Positions 1-7,933 of a DNA stretch of 64,000 nt are shown here, piece after piece. The notes beneath the pieces are model-generated. The model did no database searches. It saw only the letters and a list, made by a program, of their open reading frames with translations, and had not been told where the DNA came from. The stretch is from NCBI RefSeq assembly GCF_030413175.1, contig NZ_CP129212.1, forward strand, positions 5,618,450 to 5,682,449, in the 5' to 3' direction. A program made the position numbers and the translations under genes. Origin of the DNA: Bradyrhizobium roseum. Lineage in GTDB: Bacteria > Pseudomonadota > Alphaproteobacteria > Rhizobiales > Xanthobacteraceae. How positions within the stretch are numbered: position 1 is the first letter of the stretch; each line of letters begins with the position of its first letter.

Positions 1-399
1 GGCTTCGGAGATCATGTAACCGGACAGCGTGCCGTAGGCGGCGGTCCAGGCTTCGGCGACGTCGGGCGTCCAAGCCTCGCCGAGCCCCTTTTCCAGCGTC
101 CACAGCAGCGCACCGCCGACGACGGGATAATGCTCGGGCTTGGCGCCATAACTGACGTGACGCTTTGCCAAGGCGCTGGCGGCCGGCAACACCGAATCGA
201 GATCGCTCAAGCCATTGACCACCACGGCCAGGGTTCCCATCAGCTTCTTGCGCTGCTCGGTCATGTCGTCGGGAAACATCGCCTTGACCGGGGGAGCGAC
301 TTCGAACAGGCGATCGTAGAACAGCACGGCGGCCTGTTCGGAGATCGGAGCGACCTTGGCGAAACTCTGCTGCACGAGACTGACTTGCTCTGGTGTCAT
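1..399 (-). CDS. bjgb: Single-domain haemoglobin (VHb/Bjgb-like), 3' end cut by window
   Basis: Haem-binding globin of the Vitreoscilla haemoglobin type; in rhizobia the homologue encoded beside nitrate-assimilation genes is linked to nitric oxide detoxification. The reading frame runs from an ATG at 399 to the window edge, giving 133 residues. Globin landmarks are visible: B10 Tyr28 in the segment VLFYDRLF, CD1 Phe42, and the proximal F8 His81 in AKRHVSYGAK. VHb-type proteins are about 140-146 residues, so roughly ten residues are missing; a flavohaemoglobin with a reductase domain beyond the edge cannot be excluded. The gene lies 123 bp downstream of nrtC on the same strand, with a palindromic repeat between them. 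The symbol is based on context and similarity by eye. Confidence 0.85.
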   Translation of the reverse strand, partial: MTPEQVSLVQQSFAKVAPISEQAAVLFYDRLFEVAPPVKAMFPDDMTEQRKKLMGTLAVVVNGLSDLDSVLPAASALAKRHVSYGAKPEHYPVVGGALLWTLEKGLGEAWTPDVAEAWTAAYGTLSGYMISEA

Positions 400-420
400 C
401 TTGCTTCGTTCCTTTTCCGT

Positions 421-510
421 CGTCATGCGCGGGCTTGACCCGCGCATCCATCCTCAAAAAGACCCTTTTGCGCTTCCGATGGATTGCCAGGTCAAGCCCG
501 GCAATGACGA
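421..510. repeat. Bradyrhizobium-type palindromic repeat (REP-like)
   Basis: Two facing half-palindromes: CGTCATGCGCGGGCTTGACC near 421 and GTCAAGCCCGGCAATGACG near 491. The same kind of element recurs at 13799, 31941 and 39038. It sits between nrtC and the globin gene, where it could act as an mRNA-stabilising or terminating structure. Confidence 0.7.
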
Positions 511-522
511 AAGTGCGAAACC

Positions 523-1317
523 TCAGGCCGCCTCGACGAAGCGATGCCGCTCATACAGGAATTCCAGCACGCGCTGACGGCACTTGAGGTAGCCGGCGTT
601 GGTCGCAAGCTCGAGCCGCTTGCGCGGCCGCGCCAGCGGCACATCGAGCACCTCGCCGATCCGCGCGCTCGGGCCATTGGTCATCATCACGATGCGGTCC
701 GACAGCAGCACGGCCTCGTCGACGTCATGTGTGATCATCAGGATGGTGTTGCCGAGCTTCTGGTGCAGCGCCATCACCGAGTCCTGCAGATGCGCGCGGG
801 TGAGCGCATCGAGCGCGCCAAAGGGCTCGTCGAGCAGCAGCACCTTCGGCTCCATCGCCAGTGCGCGCGCAATGCCGACACGCTGCTTCATGCCGCCGGA
901 GATTTCGGATGGCCGCTTGTCCTTGGCGTGCGCCATCTGCACCAGATTCAGATTATGCATCACCCAGGCGTCGCGCTCGGCGCGGGTCTTGGTCGACGAA
1001 AACACCTTGTCGACGCCGAGCTTGACGTTTTCGTAGACGGTCAGCCACGGCAGCAGGCTGTGGTTCTGGAACACCACCGCGCGGTCCGGCCCCGGCGAAT
1101 TGACCTCGCGGTTCTCCAGCAGCACGCAACCCTGCGTGCAGTCGGTGAGGCCGGCGACGATGTTGAGCAGGGTGGATTTTCCGCAGCCGGAATGGCCGAT
1201 GATCGAGACGTATTCGCCCTTCTCGATCGTCAGGCTGATGTCCTTCAGCACCTCGGTCGAGGCGTTGCCGCGGGTGAACGTCTTGTCGATGTGATCGAGC
1301 TTCAGATAGGCCGGCAT
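523..1317 (-). CDS. nrtC: Nitrate/nitrite ABC transporter ATP-binding protein
   Basis: Cytoplasmic ATPase (264 aa) that powers nitrate import together with NrtA and NrtB. Visible motifs are Walker A GHSGCGKST near residues 42-50, the signature SGGMKQRVGIARAL near 140, Walker B VLLLDEPFG, and the switch histidine ITHDVDEA. Length fits the NrtD/SsuB/TauB class; it lacks the extra C-terminal binding domain of cyanobacterial NrtC. It starts 10 bp after the permease gene stop, so it is translated from the same mRNA. The nitrate assignment rests on the neighbouring NrtA-type binding protein and the downstream globin; taurine or cyanate transport is the main alternative for the ATPase taken alone. 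Confidence 0.88.
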   Translation of the reverse strand: MPAYLKLDHIDKTFTRGNASTEVLKDISLTIEKGEYVSIIGHSGCGKSTLLNIVAGLTDCTQGCVLLENREVNSPGPDRAVVFQNHSLLPWLTVYENVKLGVDKVFSSTKTRAERDAWVMHNLNLVQMAHAKDKRPSEISGGMKQRVGIARALAMEPKVLLLDEPFGALDALTRAHLQDSVMALHQKLGNTILMITHDVDEAVLLSDRIVMMTNGPSARIGEVLDVPLARPRKRLELATNAGYLKCRQRVLEFLYERHRFVEAA

Positions 1318-1327
1318 GACATTCTCC

Positions 1328-2236
1328 TCAGTTCAGCGCGGTGCCGCGGGTCACGATCCTCGCCAGTCCCGCAATCAGGCGGTCGAGCACGAAGCCGATG
1401 ATGCCGACATAGAACAGGGCCAGGATGATTTCGCTGATGTGCGAGGAGTTCCAGGCGTCCCAGATGAAGAAGCCGATGCCGACGCCGCCGATCAGCATTT
1501 CCGCTGCGACGATGGCCAGCCACGACAGGCCGATGCCGATGCGAAGACCGGTGAAGATGTAGGGCGCCGCCGCCGGGATCATGATCTTCCAGAAGAACTC
1601 CAGCGGATTGAGCTGCACGACCGCCGCGACGTTGCGGTAGTCTTGCGGGATGTTGCGGATACCGACCGCGGTGTTGATGATGATCGGCCAGATCGAGGTG
1701 ATGAAGATGACGAAGATCGCCGAGGGCTGGCCGTCACGGAACGCGGCCAGCGACAGCGGCAGCCAGGCCAGCGGCGGAATGGTGCGTAGCACCTGGAAGA
1801 TCGGATCGAGCCCGCGCATCGCCCAGACCGACTGCCCGACCAGCGTGCCCAGCGCGATGCCGGCGATCGCGGCCAGCGAATAGCCCAGCGCGACGCGCTG
1901 CAGCGAGGCGGATAGATGCCAGAACAGGCCCTTGTCGATGCCGCCGCGATCGAAGAACGGATCGAAGATCAGTTCCCTGGTTTCGGTGAATACGCGCGAC
2001 GGCGGCGGCAGGGTCGAGCCGGTACGACGGCAGACCAGTTCCCAGAACAGCATCAGCAACGCGACAACGATGAGCGGCGGCACGACCCGCACCGCGGCCT
2101 CCCTCGCCATCTTGATGTACTTCTCGGTCCGTGGCGCCAGCTTTGGCTTCATCGTCACTACCGGCGCTGCCATCGCCGGCGAAGTGACCGGAATTGCCGT
2201 CGCGGTGGCTTCGCTTTTCATCGCATGCATCGACAT
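1328..2236 (-). CDS. nrtB: Nitrate ABC transporter permease
   Basis: Inner-membrane permease (302 aa) of the NrtB/SsuC/TauC family. A hydrophobic segment near residues 45-65 is followed by further membrane spans and the EAA-type loop with IPPLAWLPLSLAAF. The start at 2236 is preferred over the longer frame opening at 2311 because the ATG has GGAG nine bases upstream and the longer version would overlap nrtA and begin with a basic, non-membrane tail. There is a 61-bp gap to the nrtA stop and a 10-bp gap to nrtC, consistent with one transcription unit. Confidence 0.88.
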   Translation of the reverse strand: MSMHAMKSEATATAIPVTSPAMAAPVVTMKPKLAPRTEKYIKMAREAAVRVVPPLIVVALLMLFWELVCRRTGSTLPPPSRVFTETRELIFDPFFDRGGIDKGLFWHLSASLQRVALGYSLAAIAGIALGTLVGQSVWAMRGLDPIFQVLRTIPPLAWLPLSLAAFRDGQPSAIFVIFITSIWPIIINTAVGIRNIPQDYRNVAAVVQLNPLEFFWKIMIPAAAPYIFTGLRIGIGLSWLAIVAAEMLIGGVGIGFFIWDAWNSSHISEIILALFYVGIIGFVLDRLIAGLARIVTRGTALN

Positions 2237-2297
2237 CGAAATTGTATCTCCGCGTTTCAATGAGCGGGCCGCACGCTTGCCGCGCGGCCCGTTTGGA

Positions 2298-3623
2298 TCA
2301 GACTTCAACACGCTTGATCGACAGCGACTTCAGATAAGCGGACGGATTCTCAGGGTCGAACACCTTGCCGTCGAAGAAGGTCTCCTTGCCGCGCGAGGTG
2401 GAGGTCGGAATATCCGTAGCCGCAACCCCCATGGTCTTGGCGGCTTCTTTCCAGAGATCCTGGCGGTTGACCTTGGCGATCAGCGCCTTGGTATCGAGGC
2501 CAGCCTCGTATTTGCCCCAGCGGATGTCCTCGGTGAGGAACCAGAGATCGTGGCTCTGGAACGGATAGGACGCGTGATCACGCCAGTATTTCATGATGTG
2601 CGGCGAGTTCTCCACGACCTTGCCGGGAATGCCGTAGTCGAACTTGCCCGCCGAACGATCGTAGACGTCATCGACAGGGCAATTCATCCATTGCCGCTTG
2701 CCCATGATGGTGGCGAGTTCCTTCTTGTTCTCAGCCTTGTCGGCCCATTGCTGCGCCTCCATCACCGCCATCAGGATCGCCTGAGCAGCCTTCGGATATT
2801 TGTCGACCCAGGCCGCGCGCATCCCCAATGATTTCTCGGGATGCTTGGCCCAGATTTCGCCGGTGTTGACGGCGGTGTAGCCGATCTTCTGGTTGATCAG
2901 CTGCAGGTTCCACGGCTCGCCCACGCAGAAGCAGTCCATGGTGCCGACCTTCATGTTCGCGACCATTTGCGGCGGCGGCACCACGATGGTCTCGATATCC
3001 TTGTCAGGATCGATGCCACCGGCGGCGAGCCAATAGCGGATCCACAGATCGTGGGTGCCGCCCGGGAACGTCATGGCGGCCTTGACCGACTTGCCTGCGG
3101 CCTTCTTCTTTTCAAGCGCGACCTTGAACGGCGCGGTGTCGACGCCGAGCTTGAGGTCGGCATATTCGTTGGAAACGGAAATGCACTGGCTGTCGAGATT
3201 GAGCCTGGCCAGGATGTACATCGGCGTCGGCTGGTTGTTCTGCGTCACCTTGCCGGACGAGATCAGGTAGGGCATCGGCGTCAGGATGTGCGCACCGTCG
3301 ATGCCGTTGCCTTCCGAGCCCAGCACGAGGTTGTCGCGGGTGGTGCCCCATGACGCCTGCTTGGCGACCTCGACGTCGGGCATGCCGTACTTGGCGAACA
3401 GCCCCTTGTCCTTGGCGACGAACAGCGGCCCGGCATCACTCAGCGCGATGAATCCGAGGATAGCCTTGGTCACTTCCGGTCCCGCGCCTTGTGCGAACGC
3501 GCCGGCGGGGAAATTCAGCCTGGCGGCGGCGAGCAATGCCGCCGTACCGCTAGCCGCCTTCAGGAGCTGGCGGCGACTGAAACCACGGCGCGAGGTCGGG
3601 GTGGTGGGTTTCGTCATGAGCAT
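2298..3623 (-). CDS. nrtA: Nitrate-binding periplasmic protein, Tat-exported
   Basis: Periplasmic substrate-binding component (441 aa) of the NrtA/CmpA family that captures nitrate or nitrite. The N-terminus carries a twin-arginine signal: SRRGFSRRQLLKAASG, then an alanine-rich hydrophobic stretch ending near AGAFA. The mature part has the long CmpA/NrtA architecture rather than the shorter SsuA one. An alternative ATG lies two codons inside (MTKPTT). It is the first gene of nrtABC; a possible sigma-54 site lies about 155 bp upstream. Bicarbonate binding (CmpA) is the family alternative, made less likely by the globin gene downstream. Confidence 0.88.
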   Translation of the reverse strand: MLMTKPTTPTSRRGFSRRQLLKAASGTAALLAAARLNFPAGAFAQGAGPEVTKAILGFIALSDAGPLFVAKDKGLFAKYGMPDVEVAKQASWGTTRDNLVLGSEGNGIDGAHILTPMPYLISSGKVTQNNQPTPMYILARLNLDSQCISVSNEYADLKLGVDTAPFKVALEKKKAAGKSVKAAMTFPGGTHDLWIRYWLAAGGIDPDKDIETIVVPPPQMVANMKVGTMDCFCVGEPWNLQLINQKIGYTAVNTGEIWAKHPEKSLGMRAAWVDKYPKAAQAILMAVMEAQQWADKAENKKELATIMGKRQWMNCPVDDVYDRSAGKFDYGIPGKVVENSPHIMKYWRDHASYPFQSHDLWFLTEDIRWGKYEAGLDTKALIAKVNRQDLWKEAAKTMGVAATDIPTSTSRGKETFFDGKVFDPENPSAYLKSLSIKRVEV

Positions 3624-3777
3624 CGTTGTCCTTTGGGTCAGTGCTTAAACGGGCCGTCCGATTGGGTCGCCGCGCTGGGCGCAGAAAGGCGCGTTCCAGG
3701 AAGGCCCCGGAATGGCGGCGGTCACAATTCGGATGAGTGGTCTCGAGGGACGGCTTCAATGGCGTCAGCACAAGCCA

Positions 3778-3793
3778 TTCAAGCTTCGTGCCA
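3778..3793 (-). promoter_or_regulatory. Possible sigma-54 promoter for nrtABC
   Basis: On the minus strand the site reads TGGCACGAAGCTTGAA, which matches the -24/-12 consensus TGGCACG-N4-TTGC-W except for A in place of C in the -12 element. It would leave a leader of roughly 140 nt before nrtA. A loss in the -12 GC is a serious mismatch, so this is a candidate only. Confidence 0.35.
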
Positions 3794-3902
3794 AGCGTTC
3801 AACGACGAAAAATACCCAGTAATATCAATCAATTAAATGCAAGTTGCGGCAAACCATCGCGACGCTTCCGGCACCGTTATTCGCATTCAAAATTTGCGAT
3901 TC

Positions 3903-3935
3903 GCCCAAATCTTGTGCGGCGCACAAGATTTGGGC
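3903..3935 (-). terminator. Perfect 15-bp hairpin downstream of dioxygenase gene
   Basis: Arms GCCCAAATCTTGTGC (3903-3917) and GCACAAGATTTGGGC (3921-3935) are exact reverse complements around a 3-nt loop. It starts 20 bp after the dioxygenase stop on the minus strand. No clear T-run follows, so a stabilising hairpin or a protein-binding palindrome upstream of nrtA are alternatives. Confidence 0.6.
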
Positions 3936-3954
3936 ATGCCGAAGAATCGGTGTT

Positions 3955-4869
3955 TCAGGCGTCCTCGGTCGCCTTCGCCATCATCGGTTTTGGCGCGCTT
4001 CCGTCGCCGGGTTTCATGCGGAATTCGTAGGTCATGAGGTGCCAGGGCCCGGCCGCCGGCTTGCCGTCCGGCATGGTCGGATCGCTGCGTTTTTCGATCT
4101 TGGCGACCAGTTCGTCCTTGACCCCGAACACGACGTCGGAATCGAGGTATTTGTCGCCGTCCATGAAGACGTGCGTGATCAGCGGCTGGTGGCCCGGTGC
4201 GGCGACCAGGAAATGCACATGGGCCGGCCGCATCGCATGCCGGCGGGTCTGTATGATCATTTCGCCGACCGGACCATCGGTCGGAATCGGATAACTGCAC
4301 GGCAGGATGGTCCGGAAGAAGAATTTTCCATCGGCATCGGTGATGAAGCGCGCCCGCGACGATGGCCCCTCCGTCGCATAGGCCGGCTTCTGGGAATCGT
4401 AGAAGCCATCGTCATCGGCGTGCCAGACGTCGACCGGCACGCCAGCCAACGGCTCGCCCTTCACGTCGGTGACGCGGCTCTGCACGAACATCCGCTCGCC
4501 CGGCAGAGTGGCCGAGATGTCGGCACCATGCGGCGTCACCTTGTGCTCGCCGACATAGAACGGGCCCAGCACGGTGGTCTCGGTCGCGCCTTCGCGCTCC
4601 CGGTGGTTCACGGCATCGACCAGCATCGAGACGCCGAGCACATCCGAGAGCAGGATGAACTCCTGACGGATCGGCGTGCATTTCTGCCCGGTGCGGGTCA
4701 GGAAGTCGATTGCGTATTCCCACTCCTCGAAGGTGAGATCGGTCCGACGGACGTAGTCGTGCAGCGATTTCACCAGTTCCTGCATCAGGAATTTGGCGCG
4801 CGGATCCGGCGTGTCGTCAAAACTGCGGATCACGGCGGCGGTCAGTTCGGTCTCGCTGAATTGGCGCAT
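3955..4869 (-). CDS. Intradiol ring-cleavage dioxygenase (hydroxyquinol/catechol 1,2-dioxygenase type)
   Basis: Non-haem Fe(III) dioxygenase (304 aa) that opens an ortho-dihydroxylated aromatic ring between the two hydroxyl carbons in the cytoplasm. The four iron ligands can be placed: Tyr157 (GFYDSQ), Tyr193 (CSYPIP), His217 and His219 (RPAHVHF). The N-terminal helical dimerisation region (residues 1-100) with QEFILLSDVLGVSMLVD is typical of catechol and hydroxyquinol 1,2-dioxygenases; overall length is nearer the hydroxyquinol group. No muconate cycloisomerase or maleylacetate reductase gene is adjacent, so the physiological substrate is unassigned. It is transcribed divergently from the beta-lactamase-like gene. 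Confidence 0.85.
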   Translation of the reverse strand: MRQFSETELTAAVIRSFDDTPDPRAKFLMQELVKSLHDYVRRTDLTFEEWEYAIDFLTRTGQKCTPIRQEFILLSDVLGVSMLVDAVNHREREGATETTVLGPFYVGEHKVTPHGADISATLPGERMFVQSRVTDVKGEPLAGVPVDVWHADDDGFYDSQKPAYATEGPSSRARFITDADGKFFFRTILPCSYPIPTDGPVGEMIIQTRRHAMRPAHVHFLVAAPGHQPLITHVFMDGDKYLDSDVVFGVKDELVAKIEKRSDPTMPDGKPAAGPWHLMTYEFRMKPGDGSAPKPMMAKATEDA

Positions 4870-5004
4870 TTTTCTGTCCTGCGGGATAAACGAAGGCTGG
4901 CGTCACCCTATACCAGCGCCCCGTGCCGGGTAAGCGCCGCTGGTTGGAACGGAGCACACTTTTCGGCTATCAAAGCTGGGTCATCCAGCCGGAGATCAGC
5001 GCCG

Positions 5005-6267
5005 ATGTTAGCCCCTGCCCCCGCCTCGCCCGAATCCGCCGGAATGTCCAAGGCGGCGCTCGATCGCCTCGAGAATCACCTGAAGCAGCGCTATGTCGAT
5101 GCCGGCCGCTTCCCGGGAACGCAACTCCTGATCTATCGGCGCGGCAAGGTGGTTCATTCCACCGTGCAGGGCTTTGCCGACCTCGAACGCAAGGCGCCGG
5201 TCAAGGACGACACGATCTTCCGCATCTATTCGATGACCAAGCCAATCACGAGCGTCGCCTTCATGATGCTGGTCGAGGAAGGCCGCGTCGCGCTCGACGA
5301 GCCCGTGCACAAATACATTCCCGCTTGGAAAAATCTGGGCGTATTCGCGGCCGGCACCTATCCGGCGTTCCTCACCCGTCCGCCAACCCGGCCGATGCTG
5401 ATCGTGGACCTGTTGCGCCATACTTCCGGGCTTACCTACGGCTTCCAGCAGCGCAGCAATGTCGATGCCGCCTACCGCGAAACCAAGATCGGCGAAGTGA
5501 TCAAGGCCGGCTCGCTGCAGACCATGATCGACGACCTTGCCAAGATCCCGCTGGAATTCTCCCCGGGCGAGGCCTGGAATTATTCCGTCTCGACCGACGT
5601 GCTCGGTTATCTGGTCGGCGTCATCAGCGGCAAGCCGTTCGAGCAATTCCTCAAGGAGCGCATTTTCGATCCGCTCGGGATGAACGACACCGACTTTTTC
5701 GTGCCGAAGGAAAAGGCGCATCGTTTCGCGGCCTGCTATTCGGCCGGCGTGCAGATCGGCATGACGGCCGGCGAGGCCAAATTGACGCTGCAGGACGACC
5801 CGGCCACGAGTTCGTTTCTGTCGCCGCCTTCGTTCATTTCAGGCGGCGGTGGCCTGTGCTCGACCACGGCCGACTATCTCACCTTCTGCCGCGCGCTGCT
5901 CAACGGCGGCGAACTCGACGGCGTTCGCCTGCTCGGCCCGAAGACGTTGAAGCTGATGGCGTCGAACCATTTGCCCGGTGGCGTCGACCTGCCGGCGATG
6001 TCGCGCTCGCTGTTTTCCGAGGCGGCCTACAATGGCATCGGCTTCGGCCTGGGCTTCGCCGTCACCATGAACCCCGCACAGACAATGATCGCCGGCAGCC
6101 CCGGCGAGTTCAACTGGGGAGGTGCAGCGACGACCTCGTTCTTCATCGACCCGGCGGAAGAGCTGATCATGATCTTCATGACGCAGGTGCTGCCGTCGAG
6201 CGCCTATCCATTGCGGCGCGAGTTGCGCACCATGGTGTACGCCGCCATCACCGACAGCAATCTTTGA
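5005..6267 (+). CDS. Serine hydrolase of the beta-lactamase (class C / EstB) family
   Basis: Probable esterase or penicillin-binding-like hydrolase (420 aa). The nucleophile motif SxxK is seen as S76-M-T-K79, and the second motif near WNYSVSTDVLG has the Tyr-Ser form of family VIII esterases. No signal peptide is evident, which favours a cytoplasmic esterase over a secreted beta-lactamase. The ATG at 5005 has GGAG at 4991-4994; the same frame is open far upstream but that part is antisense to the dioxygenase. Substrate cannot be read from sequence. Confidence 0.85.
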   Translation: MLAPAPASPESAGMSKAALDRLENHLKQRYVDAGRFPGTQLLIYRRGKVVHSTVQGFADLERKAPVKDDTIFRIYSMTKPITSVAFMMLVEEGRVALDEPVHKYIPAWKNLGVFAAGTYPAFLTRPPTRPMLIVDLLRHTSGLTYGFQQRSNVDAAYRETKIGEVIKAGSLQTMIDDLAKIPLEFSPGEAWNYSVSTDVLGYLVGVISGKPFEQFLKERIFDPLGMNDTDFFVPKEKAHRFAACYSAGVQIGMTAGEAKLTLQDDPATSSFLSPPSFISGGGGLCSTTADYLTFCRALLNGGELDGVRLLGPKTLKLMASNHLPGGVDLPAMSRSLFSEAAYNGIGFGLGFAVTMNPAQTMIAGSPGEFNWGGAATTSFFIDPAEELIMIFMTQVLPSSAYPLRRELRTMVYAAITDSNL

Positions 6268-6408
6268 CGCCGGCCCGTTCGGCGGCACCAGGCCGCCATG
6301 GAACCTGGCCTGCAGCCCCGGGGCGGGGCTTGCACCGCTGTAATATGCTTGGCGCAATTCCGCCGCATCTCCTATGCTCGCCGCACGTCGCGCCGATCGG
6401 GAATTTCC

Positions 6409-7917
6409 TTGCCAAAGCTCTCATTGCCACTGCGTCTCGCCCTTCTGGTCGCGGGAACTACGCTCCCGCTGATCATTTTCGCGGTCGGCATCGTCTACAA
6501 TAATTACAAGCAAGACCGGCAGAACGCGACGCAACGGGTGCTGGAAACCGTCCGCAGCATCCGCCTCGTCCTCGACGCCGAGATGCTGCGCATGACCGGT
6601 GCGCTTCAGGTGTTGTCGCTGACGAATTCATTGCGCGACGGCGATTTCAATGGCTTCCGCCGGATCGCGCGGGGTTTTCTCGATCAATATGGCGAAGGCG
6701 GGGTCATCCTGGTGGCCAACCGCGACGGCCGGCAGGTGTTTTCCTCGGTCACGACAGATGCGACGAGCCTGCCGCCGCGGAACAACCGCGCCATCGTCGA
6801 CAAGGTCTTTGCCGAGAAGAAACCGGTCTATTCCAACCTGTTCGTCGACGCGGTGAAGAAGCGCCTGATCGTGACCGTCGAGGTGCCGGTCTTTCGCGAT
6901 GGCGAGATGATCTACGACATCTCCTTCAGTCCACCGATCGAGATTTTTCAGGCCATGATCGAGCAGCAGCAGCCGAGCAATGACTGGACGATCTCGATCT
7001 TCGACGGCGAAGGCACCAGTTTCGCGCGCGTGCCGAACCCGCAGGAAACCGTCGGCAAGCGTGCCTCGCCCTCGCTCTATGCGCAGATGTTCCAAAATCC
7101 CGAAGCCACCATGGCGACGATATCGCTCGAAGGCGTGCCGCTGATCACGAGCATAGCCCGCTCCTCGCTCACCGGTTGGACCGTTGCCGCCGGGGTCGCC
7201 GAAAGCTCACTGGTTGCGCCGCTGTGGCGAAACCTCGCGATCACGAGTGTGATGGGCGCAGCGCTGCTGATGGTCGGCCTCGCCTTTGCGGTGCGGATGG
7301 CGACCCAGATCGCCCGCGGCGAGATGCTTCACAATCTCCTGATCGAGGAGCTCAACCATCGCGTCAAGAATACGCTGGCGGTGCTGCAGTCGATCGCCAC
7401 CCAGACGTTCCGCAGCGCCAGCCGGACGGAGCGCGAAAAGTTCGAGGGCCGGCTCGGCGCGCTGGCCGAGGCGCACAATCTGCTGAGCCAGGAAAAATGG
7501 CAGGGCGCGGAGCTGCGGGAAGTGATTGCGCGGGTGCTGCGGCCCTACCTCCTCAGCACTCCCGAGCGAATGCGGATGTCCGGGCCTCGGGTTCCGCTGT
7601 CGCCTCGGCTCGCCGTGGTGTTGTCGATGATCGTGCACGAAATCGCGACCAATGCCGCCAAGTACGGCGCGCTGTCGAATGACACCGGCACCATCGCGAT
7701 AGATTGGGAGATCATCGAGGAAAGCGACCGGCGCAAGCTGCGGCTGATATGGACCGAGGCCGGCGGCCCGCCCGTCACGGCGCCGGTGCAGCGCGGCTTC
7801 GGCTCGCGGTTGATCGAGCGCAGCACGCGCGACCAGCTTGGTGGCGAGGCGACCGTCGATTTCCTGCCGCGCGGCGTCGTCTATACTGTGAGCTGCGCGC
7901 TCGACATGGAGGAATAA
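6409..7917 (+). CDS. HWE-family sensor histidine kinase with periplasmic sensor domain
   Basis: Membrane histidine kinase (about 502 aa from a TTG at 6409, preceded by GGGAA; an ATG at 6298 would add an implausible arginine- and cysteine-containing leader). The order is TM1 (residues about 8-28), a Cache-like extracytoplasmic sensor of about 240 residues, TM2 (about 275-297), phosphoacceptor box ELNHRVKNTLA with His317, then an ATPase domain with HEIATNAAKYGAL, the WxE signature LIWTEAGG and GFGSRLIER. The H...W-x-E pattern is the HWE subfamily, which in alphaproteobacteria often feeds the general stress response. No response-regulator gene is adjacent, so its partner is unknown. Confidence 0.88.
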   Translation: MPKLSLPLRLALLVAGTTLPLIIFAVGIVYNNYKQDRQNATQRVLETVRSIRLVLDAEMLRMTGALQVLSLTNSLRDGDFNGFRRIARGFLDQYGEGGVILVANRDGRQVFSSVTTDATSLPPRNNRAIVDKVFAEKKPVYSNLFVDAVKKRLIVTVEVPVFRDGEMIYDISFSPPIEIFQAMIEQQQPSNDWTISIFDGEGTSFARVPNPQETVGKRASPSLYAQMFQNPEATMATISLEGVPLITSIARSSLTGWTVAAGVAESSLVAPLWRNLAITSVMGAALLMVGLAFAVRMATQIARGEMLHNLLIEELNHRVKNTLAVLQSIATQTFRSASRTEREKFEGRLGALAEAHNLLSQEKWQGAELREVIARVLRPYLLSTPERMRMSGPRVPLSPRLAVVLSMIVHEIATNAAKYGALSNDTGTIAIDWEIIEESDRRKLRLIWTEAGGPPVTAPVQRGFGSRLIERSTRDQLGGEATVDFLPRGVVYTVSCALDMEE

Positions 7918-7933
7918 ACCGATACGGAGAGCG

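Noticed and set aside
3844..5004. Long N-terminal extension of the beta-lactamase-like frame
   Set aside because: The upstream part is antisense to the intradiol dioxygenase; the ATG at 5005 has a ribosome site and starts the conserved domain.
4870..5004. EcfG-type promoter from GGAAC at 4949
   Set aside because: No CGTT or GTT lies at the required 16-17 nt spacing.
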